A stretch of DNA of 5,764 bases from Planctomycetota bacterium (lineage in GTDB: Bacteria > Planctomycetota > Phycisphaerae > WQYP01), in NCBI GenBank assembly GCA_021838985.1, contig JAKCCC010000148.1:1-5764 (forward strand), read 5' to 3'. This document shows, piece by piece, positions 1-5,065 of this stretch. Under the pieces are notes generated by a model. It was given only the letters and a program-made list of their open reading frames with translations. It was not told the origin of the DNA and did not search any database. The number at the start of each line of letters is the position of its first letter. The stretch's first letter is position 1. The position numbers and the translations under genes are program-made.

Positions 1-1
1 G

Positions 2-1579
2 GCCAACCATTCCATGGACCCGGTCCTGGCGTTCAAGCCATTCGCAGATTATTTCCGCAGTTGGATGCCGCCGGGGATTACCGACAAGGATTACATCATC
101 GCCCAATATGACGGCGCCCTGGCCTATCTGGACGCCTGCATCGAAAAAATCTTTACCCAGTTGGCGCGGCTGAACCTGCTGGAAAACACCATCGTGGTAA
201 TCAACGGCGATCACGGGGAAACGTTGTATGACCACGAATGCTGGTTTGATCATCATGGCCTGTATGACGTTACGCTGCACGTGCCGCTGATTATCCGCTA
301 TCCCCCCAAAATGCCGGCGGCCAAGGTGATCAGCGGTTATAACCTGCACCAAGACCTGGTGCCGACGCTGGTGGAAATGGCGCAGCTAAAGACAACGGAA
401 AAATTTGACGGTCAGTCCCTGATGGCGTTGGTCCGTGGCCGTCAAAAAGACTTGGACCGCGAATTTTATATCACCGAATGTACTTGGATGCGCAAGCACG
501 GCTGGCGGACGCCGCGCTGGAAACTCATCGAAGCTCTGGAGCCGGATTTCCATTTCAAACCGGCCGTGGAGCTTTATGACCTGCGCGCTGACCCGCACGA
601 AGATCATAACCTGGCGGAGGCCCGACCGGAGATTGTGGCAGATTTGCGCCAGCGCATGAAGGCTTGGATCACCCGTCGGGAAAAACAATCCGGCTTGCCC
701 AATCCCATCCACACCCAGGGTGATTGGCATGGACATAAAGGCGTCGGGGCGTTTAAAAGCAGCCAACAGGCCTACGACACCCTGCATATCGGCGATCCAA
801 AACAGGCCGCTAAATTGCAGGCCCGGCATGCCTATGGTGATCGCGGCGAGCATCAGGCGGATGAAAGCAAATTGATTACCATCATCGGCCGCGGCCATTC
901 GGGGACCCGTCTGATATCGCGTACGCTCGCCCAGAGCGGCGTATACATGGGAACCACGCAGAATATTTCCGGCGATCTGCTGCCGCCGGAAAAACTTTAC
1001 GCCGCCTGCCGGATTTTCGGACGACAGGTGCGGTATCTGGGCGACGCCCGCTGGGATTTTTCCGCGGTGCTGCGCGGAGAGCTGGATCCGGAGTTTCGCC
1101 GGTTGGTGGAAGAATATTTGGCTGATATTCTGTCCAGCCCAGCTCTGCGCAAAGGTTGGAAACTCCCGGAAACCACGCTGATCTATCCGTGGCTGGTGCG
1201 GTTGTTTCCAGAGGCGTATTACATTCACTGGGTGCGCGACCCGCGGGACTGCATCATCGGGGAACATTTAACCGATAATCTGGCGGATTTCAGCGTCTCT
1301 TCTGAGTCGACGGATGATCTATACCGACGGCGGGCGCTAAGCTGGAAATACCAGGCGGACCTGGTGGCCGCCACCGCCAAGCCGAAGCATGTCATCACCG
1401 TCCGTTTCGAAGACCTGGTGCTGGATCAGGATGCCACGCTTAAACGGCTCTCGGATTTCTTGGGCTTTACCCTGGCCAAATTGCCGGTATCACCGGACGC
1501 CGTTGGCCGCTGGAAGCGTCAACCCTCCGCGCCCAATTTTGATTTCCTCGCGGAAGCGATGCAGCCATACGGATATTAA
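2..1579 (+). CDS. Sulfatase-sulfotransferase fusion protein, 5' end outside window
   Basis: Residues are numbered from the in-frame ATG at 14, but the frame is open back to position 2, so that ATG is probably internal. Residues 1 to about 222 are the C-terminal half of a type I (formylglycine-dependent) sulfatase: NGDHGE (D66, H67) is the second metal-binding segment, HHGLYD..VPLIIRYP (80-96) follows as in iduronate-sulfatase-like members, and WKLI plus ELYDLRADPHEDHNLAE is the usual C-terminal ending. The formylglycine motif CxPSR must lie upstream. After a linker of about 65 residues, 287-521 form a sulfotransferase-like domain. GRGHSGTR (292-299) fits the 5'-phosphosulfate loop for the donor PAPS, HWVRDPRD (405-412) the 3'-phosphate site, and VRFEDLV (463-469) the conserved late motif. 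Sulfatases remove and sulfotransferases add sulfate esters, typically on glycans; substrate and location are unknown here. No stop or frame change separates the domains. Domain calls are firm; the joint function is inference. Confidence 0.88.
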   Translation, partial: ANHSMDPVLAFKPFADYFRSWMPPGITDKDYIIAQYDGALAYLDACIEKIFTQLARLNLLENTIVVINGDHGETLYDHECWFDHHGLYDVTLHVPLIIRYPPKMPAAKVISGYNLHQDLVPTLVEMAQLKTTEKFDGQSLMALVRGRQKDLDREFYITECTWMRKHGWRTPRWKLIEALEPDFHFKPAVELYDLRADPHEDHNLAEARPEIVADLRQRMKAWITRREKQSGLPNPIHTQGDWHGHKGVGAFKSSQQAYDTLHIGDPKQAAKLQARHAYGDRGEHQADESKLITIIGRGHSGTRLISRTLAQSGVYMGTTQNISGDLLPPEKLYAACRIFGRQVRYLGDARWDFSAVLRGELDPEFRRLVEEYLADILSSPALRKGWKLPETTLIYPWLVRLFPEAYYIHWVRDPRDCIIGEHLTDNLADFSVSSESTDDLYRRRALSWKYQADLVAATAKPKHVITVRFEDLVLDQDATLKRLSDFLGFTLAKLPVSPDAVGRWKRQPSAPNFDFLAEAMQPYGY

Positions 1580-1622
1580 TCGAGCTGTCAGCTATCCGCG
1601 ATCAGGTATCGGCTCTTAGCAG

Positions 1623-2063
1623 TCAGCTTTCAGCGGTCTGCGGTAAGCCGTTGGCGTCGGGGCGTCGGCCCTGAGCCGCTAAAAACCATCCTCACAATGG
1701 CCTCCCCACACCTATAGCGCCCGAAGCGCTGGAAATCCTCACCCCATCGGGATAGGCGGTGGGTCTCGGGTGTCCGCGCCAGGCCGTACTTTGCGCTAAC
1801 GCTTGGGGCTAAGTAGGAACGCGGAATGAATCAGTTGTAGGTCGAAGATCCGCCCCGGTGGACACACTCCGATGTGCCGTCGAACCAGCAAACAATCCGG
1901 GGCACGGGGCTGCGCTGGCTGCTGGGGCAGGCCACGGGGCGTCGGCGCCGATCCAACGATTCATTCTGCGCTCCTACTTAGGAAACCCACACGCCCGCCG
2001 CAATGCCGCGGCAAACCGCCGGTGGCTGGTGGCTGACCGCTGAACGTGAGCGCTGAAAGCTGA
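1623..2063. repeat. Outer inverted repeat flanking the intergenic region
   Basis: TCAGCTTTCAGCG at 1623-1635 is repeated as its exact reverse complement, CGCTGAAAGCTGA, at 2051-2063. A further short pair, CAGCGGTC at 1631-1638 and GACCGCTG at 2035-2042, overlaps or adjoins it in a shifted register. Another TCAGCT occurs at about 1587. The pairs bracket the inner hairpin, so the intergenic block may be a small mobile or repeat element, but no target-site duplication or transposase supports that. Confidence 0.55.
1809..1981. repeat. Long imperfect inverted repeat (hairpin-forming)
   Basis: The arms 1809-1832 and 1958-1981 are reverse complements at 22 of 24 positions. As + strand RNA one of the two exceptions is a G-U wobble (1823/1967), leaving one A-C mismatch (1819/1971). 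On the - strand the roles swap, so either strand gives 23 of 24 pairs. After a one-base bulge (1833), GTTG at 1834-1837 pairs with CAAC at 1954-1957. Inside, GCCCCGG (1852-1858) can pair with CCGGGGC (1897-1903), with a small GGACACA/TGTGCC hairpin near the tip (1858-1878). Possible roles are a two-way transcription end signal between convergent genes, a palindromic repeat or miniature mobile element, or a structured RNA. The arms are seen directly; the role is not known. Confidence 0.75.
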
Positions 2064-2067
2064 AAAC

Positions 2068-2139
2068 AGCGGGCGAAGGGGCTCGAACCCTCGACATTCA
2101 CGTTGGCAACGTGACGCTCTACCACTGAGCTACGCCCGC
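2068..2139 (-). tRNA. tRNA-Gly (anticodon GCC)
   Basis: Read on the - strand from 2139, the 72 bases fold as a complete cloverleaf. The acceptor stem is GCGGGCG/CGCCCGC, the D arm GCTC-AGTGGTA-GAGC, the anticodon arm TCACG-TTGCCAA-CGTGA, the variable loop ATGTC, and the T arm GAGGG-TTCGAGC-CCCTT with one G-U pair. The anticodon GCC reads the glycine codons GGC and GGU. The unpaired base before the 3' end is U, as expected for bacterial tRNA-Gly. The next bases read GTT, so CCA is not encoded and must be added after transcription. The gene diverges from priA and converges on the sulfatase-sulfotransferase gene. Confidence 0.97.
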
Positions 2140-2154
2140 AGGCGCGACTGTAAG

Positions 2155-2184
2155 AGTATAATCACAGCCATGCCGGATCCGCAA
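2155..2184 (-). promoter_or_regulatory. Probable tRNA-Gly promoter
   Basis: On the - strand, TATACT (2160 to 2155) lies 15 bases upstream of the mature tRNA 5' end, and TTGCGG (2184 to 2179) lies 18 bases farther upstream. This gives a recognisable sigma-70-type -35/-10 pair. Its -35 element falls inside the first codons of priA, and its -10 overlaps the priA -10 element. The -10 is well placed; the -35 matches the consensus only at TTG. Confidence 0.5.
2157..2162 (+). promoter_or_regulatory. Probable priA -10 element
   Basis: A perfect TATAAT ends 7 bases before the priA ATG. Transcription normally begins 6-9 bases after the -10 element, which would place the mRNA start at or within two bases of the start codon. 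No Shine-Dalgarno sequence is visible before the ATG. The position where a -35 element should be is GC-rich tRNA acceptor-stem sequence with no good match, so the promoter is judged on the -10 alone. Confidence 0.5.
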
Positions 2185-4989
2185 GCCAACGCCGTCGCTC
2201 TTGGCACAGCGCGGCCCGCTGACCCGCGGTCCGTCCAGGATGGACCGTGTCTGGCCACTGTGGCGGTGGATCCGGCGCTTGACTCCGACTTGACCTATCT
2301 GGTTCCGCCTGAACTGACGAACTTGGTGAGCCCCGGCGTCCGCGTGGTGGTCCCGCTGGGCCGCGCCAATAAGACCGTGGGCGCCACCGTGCTACGCACA
2401 GAGCCCTGCGGTAACTTAGCCTTAGCCTCGCCCCTGGAACTGGAATCGGATTTCCCGCGGGATTCCGCACAACCTGGCCATTCACCGCCTCCCGCGGTCC
2501 CCACATCCGTCATAACTCCTGATCCACAGCTCGCCACTGGCCAACCTGTCCGGGAATCCCATTCCGCCACCCTCTGGCCCGAAGCGAAAACACTGCCCCG
2601 CCGCATTGCGCCCGCAAGAACACTCAAGATGCTCCAGAGCGTGCTGACGGACATCGATCCTATACCGGAGGATTTGCTAACCCTGGCCCGTTGGATCAGC
2701 CGATATTATTGTTGTCCCCTTGGCGTGGTTTTAAGCACAATCGCGCCGGCGGCAGTCAAACGCAACCGGCGTATCCCGTCGGAAATATTCATCACTCTGG
2801 GCGAGCCGAGCGCATCAACCCCTAACTCCGACGAGCCAGAGGCGTTGGCCCCCAGCCCCGGCGAGCCGCGGGGGTTATCCCCGCGGTCCACAACAGCTGC
2901 GGCTTCCCCACCGTCTGTTCCGTCCGCTGCAAGCCCTGACGTGAAATTATCCGCCCGGGCGAAGAAAGTGTTTTCCCAGATCCAGCCGTTGCTGGCCGCA
3001 CAAGCGGTACCCCAGGGCGAACTCATCGAAAAATGCGGCGTGACCCGCCCCATGCTCAAGCGGCTCCTTCGCGCCGGCCTGCTGAAATCGGAAAAGCGGG
3101 TGCTGTTGCCACAAACCGCCGACCTGGCCCTGGAGGAAACGGCGGCTGAAACGGCGTCAGGCACCGTTTTGACCGAAACCTCAACCTCCCCCACCACCAG
3201 TGCGGACCAGACGGTCGCCAATCGGGATTCCGCCAAGACCTTGCAACTTACCGCGGACCAACAGGCGGCCTTGGAAGAAATTGTCCCATTATTAGATCCC
3301 CCCCGCTTCGCGGTACGGCTCATCCACGGCGTCACCGGCTCCGGGAAGACGGAACTGTATATTCGCTGTATCGAACGAGTGCTCGCCGCGGGAAGAACCG
3401 CCATCGTATTGGTGCCGGAAATCGCACTTACCGCGCAGGCCGTGGTCCGGTACACCGCCCGGTTCCAGCGGGTCACCGTCCTGCACAGCGGGCTGACCGA
3501 GTCCCAACGTCGCCAACATTGGAGTGCTACCGCCCGGGGCTGGGCCCAGGTGGTCGTCGGAGCCCGCTCCGCCGTGTTCGCACCGGTGCGCCACCTTGGT
3601 CTGATCGTGGTGGATGAGGAGCATGAATGGTCCTACAAGCAGGACAATGCCCCCCGCTATCACGCCCGTGACGTGGCCATTCGCCGCGCCCAGCTCGCCG
3701 GAGTGCCGGTCCTGCTCGGATCGGCCACGCCGGCTCTGGAAAGCTGGCATAACGCCCAGCATAATCCGCACTATAAGCTTTTGAGCCTAACTTCACGCCC
3801 CGGCCGCGCTGGGATGCCAAGGGTGATTACGGTGGATATGAAAGCCGAGCGCCGCCAGCGCCGCGGTCTGCACGCCCTATCCACCGTGCTGGAGTTCCAT
3901 TTGCGCCAGACCCTCGCCACCCATGGCCAGGCGATTTTTCTGCTCAATCGCCGCGGTTGGGCCCATTATGTGGCTTGCGCCCGCTGCGATTGGGTGCTGG
4001 GCTGCGAACATTGCGACGCGACGATGGTGGTGCATCATCCCCTGGCCAATCCTCTGCGGCGCAACCCCCGGCCATCGGAGGCCGCCGTCACGGTCCAGTG
4101 CCATTACTGCCTGACCAGTCGCCTGCTACCCGGGCGCTGCCCGCAGTGCCAGGCCCGACTGGTTGAACTGGGCCAAGGGACCCAGCGGGCCGAAGATGAA
4201 CTACGCCGGAAATTTCCGGGACTTCGACTGGCGCGCATGGATAGCGATGCGATGCGCAATGCTGCGGACTACCGCGACGTACTGAACCGCTTTGCCTCGG
4301 GAGAATTAGACCTGCTCATCGGCACTCAAATGATCGCGAAAGGACTGGATTTTCCAAATGTGCGTCTGGTCGGCGTTCTGAATGCCGACCTGGCCATGAC
4401 CGTGCCAGACTTCCGCGCTGCCGAGCGCACCTTCCAGTTGGTCTGCCAGGTGGCTGGCCGCGGCGGCCGGCCCAGCGGTAAATCGTTGCCGTCCCAGCGC
4501 GAGGTACCCGGCTCCGCCACGTCTGACTCCCTTTCAAAACGCAGCCTGGTGGTCGTGCAAACCATGCAACCGCAAGAGCCAGCTATCGTATTCGCGGCCC
4601 GACACGATTACGCCGGTTTTGCCAGGGACGAGTTAGCGCAACGCCAGGCGTTTGGCTATCCGCCGTTTGGACGCCTGGTGCGTTTGGTTGTTTCGCACCG
4701 CAAGGATCGGACCGCGACCGCCTTGGCGGAAAATTTAAAAGCCATGATTCAAAAGGAAATGGCGGCGCTGGCAACACCTGCCACGGCGGCGTCCGCATCG
4801 CTGCGCCTGTGGGGGCCACAACCGGCTCCGCGGGGCCGGCTGATGGACCTGCACCGCTATGAAATATTCCTCCGGGCCGGTTCCGCGGCGCCGCTGCAGC
4901 GCTGGCTCGCCGCGCTGCGCCAGCGCGGCCTCCTGCGGCAAGGCGCCGCCAGCGTCACCGTGGATGTGGATCCATTGCAAATGCACTAA
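2170..4989 (+). CDS. priA: Primosomal protein N' (replication restart helicase PriA)
   Basis: PriA is a 3'-5' DNA helicase that binds stalled forks and D-loops and starts reloading of the replicative helicase. All family parts are visible. A 3'-DNA-end-binding domain starts near 27 and resumes at about 145-201. A winged-helix region spans about 258-317. Walker A is GVTGSGKTE (387-395), Walker B DEEH (482-485), and motif III GSATP (517-521). Eight zinc-binding cysteines occur as four CxxC pairs (603/606, 612/615, 644/647, 657/660), inserted after LNRRGW. GTQMIAKGLDF (718-728) is motif V and QVAGRGGR (760-767) motif VI; the end is VDVDPLQ. The length is 939 against 732 in E. coli, owing to proline-, serine-, alanine- and threonine-rich inserts near 79-144, 212-257, 322-357 and 768-792, plus a longer zinc region. 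The first 26 residues are also extra, but no better start codon precedes the first domain. All catalytic motifs are intact, so it is probably functional. Confidence 0.97.
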   Translation: MPDPQANAVALGTARPADPRSVQDGPCLATVAVDPALDSDLTYLVPPELTNLVSPGVRVVVPLGRANKTVGATVLRTEPCGNLALASPLELESDFPRDSAQPGHSPPPAVPTSVITPDPQLATGQPVRESHSATLWPEAKTLPRRIAPARTLKMLQSVLTDIDPIPEDLLTLARWISRYYCCPLGVVLSTIAPAAVKRNRRIPSEIFITLGEPSASTPNSDEPEALAPSPGEPRGLSPRSTTAAASPPSVPSAASPDVKLSARAKKVFSQIQPLLAAQAVPQGELIEKCGVTRPMLKRLLRAGLLKSEKRVLLPQTADLALEETAAETASGTVLTETSTSPTTSADQTVANRDSAKTLQLTADQQAALEEIVPLLDPPRFAVRLIHGVTGSGKTELYIRCIERVLAAGRTAIVLVPEIALTAQAVVRYTARFQRVTVLHSGLTESQRRQHWSATARGWAQVVVGARSAVFAPVRHLGLIVVDEEHEWSYKQDNAPRYHARDVAIRRAQLAGVPVLLGSATPALESWHNAQHNPHYKLLSLTSRPGRAGMPRVITVDMKAERRQRRGLHALSTVLEFHLRQTLATHGQAIFLLNRRGWAHYVACARCDWVLGCEHCDATMVVHHPLANPLRRNPRPSEAAVTVQCHYCLTSRLLPGRCPQCQARLVELGQGTQRAEDELRRKFPGLRLARMDSDAMRNAADYRDVLNRFASGELDLLIGTQMIAKGLDFPNVRLVGVLNADLAMTVPDFRAAERTFQLVCQVAGRGGRPSGKSLPSQREVPGSATSDSLSKRSLVVVQTMQPQEPAIVFAARHDYAGFARDELAQRQAFGYPPFGRLVRLVVSHRKDRTATALAENLKAMIQKEMAALATPATAASASLRLWGPQPAPRGRLMDLHRYEIFLRAGSAAPLQRWLAALRQRGLLRQGAASVTVDVDPLQMH
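2800..2889 (+). repeat. Degenerate 30-bp tandem repeat inside priA, three units
   Basis: Three consecutive 30-base units (2800-2829, 2830-2859, 2860-2889) encode the ten-residue blocks GEPSASTPNS, DEPEALAPSP and GEPRGLSPRS (PriA residues 211-240). Each begins (G/D)EP and has proline at position 8; at DNA level each begins GRCGAGCC. The block lies in a low-complexity insert after the first DNA-binding domain and before the winged-helix part, and suggests the insert grew by tandem duplication followed by drift. Confidence 0.6.
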
Positions 4990-4995
4990 GGCCAG

Positions 4996-5024
4996 TTGTG
5001 GGGAAGCGGGCCGAACACTATAAT
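4996..5024 (+). promoter_or_regulatory. Probable carA promoter
   Basis: TTGTGG (4996-5001) and a perfect TATAAT (5019-5024) are separated by exactly 17 bases, the optimal sigma-70 spacing. The expected transcription start is near 5031, giving a leader of about 35 bases. The promoter lies wholly in the 76-base gap between priA and carA, so carA can be transcribed independently. The leader is too short for a classical attenuator, and I see no obvious operator. Confidence 0.65.
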
Positions 5025-5055
5025 CACCGCGTTTGAAAAATGGCCCGCCCGCAAC

Positions 5056-5060
5056 GAGGG
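5056..5060 (+). promoter_or_regulatory. carA ribosome-binding site
   Basis: GAGGG ends 5 bases before the ATG at 5066. GAGG is complementary to the 3' end of 16S rRNA and properly spaced. It favours 5066 over the ATG at 5040, which is in another frame and has no such site. Confidence 0.65.
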
Positions 5061-5065
5061 ATCCT

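Larger units (their letters stand above)
1580..2067. other. Repeat-rich intergenic region
   Basis: These 488 bases lie between two convergent transcription units, the sulfatase-sulfotransferase gene (+) and tRNA-Gly (-). No convincing gene is present; the one open frame, from a GTG at 1858, has no ribosome-binding site and lies inside the hairpin. The region contains nested inverted repeats, the 8-bp tandem GGCGTCGG at 1653-1668, an 11-bp direct repeat GGGGCGTCGGC at 1659-1669 and 1936-1946, the tandem GGTGGCT at 2021-2034, and a small hairpin with stem AGCGC/GCGCT at 1716-1730. No hairpin followed by a T tract is visible on either strand, so a standard intrinsic terminator cannot be called. 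Confidence 0.7.

Noticed and set aside
680..870. Two separate genes joined by a sequencing error instead of a true fusion
   Set aside because: The frame is continuous through the linker with ordinary codon use and no homopolymer run suggesting an indel. A lost stop codon cannot be fully excluded without raw reads.
386..1267. 293-codon open frame on the - strand
   Set aside because: It lies wholly antisense to the sulfatase-sulfotransferase gene, whose translation shows clear family motifs; its own translation shows none. Long antisense frames are common in GC-rich coding DNA.
1716..1730. Hairpin AGCGC-CCGAA-GCGCT as an intrinsic terminator for the fusion gene
   Set aside because: The stem is only five pairs, it lies over 130 bases after the stop codon, and no T tract follows.
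1858..2043. 61-codon open frame on the + strand in the intergenic region
   Set aside because: It starts with GTG, has no ribosome-binding site, overlaps the hairpin arms and repeats, and its translation is low-complexity Ala/Arg with no family resemblance.
1580..2067. CRISPR array
   Set aside because: The repeats are inverted or very short direct copies, without regular spacing or repeat-spacer units.
2706..3476. 256-codon open frame on the - strand inside priA
   Set aside because: It is antisense to the conserved helicase region, has no recognisable domain, and is explained by codon bias on the + strand.
4990..5018. GGCC...GGCC pairing after priA as a terminator
   Set aside because: The stem is only four pairs with no T tract, and the segment is better explained as the carA promoter.
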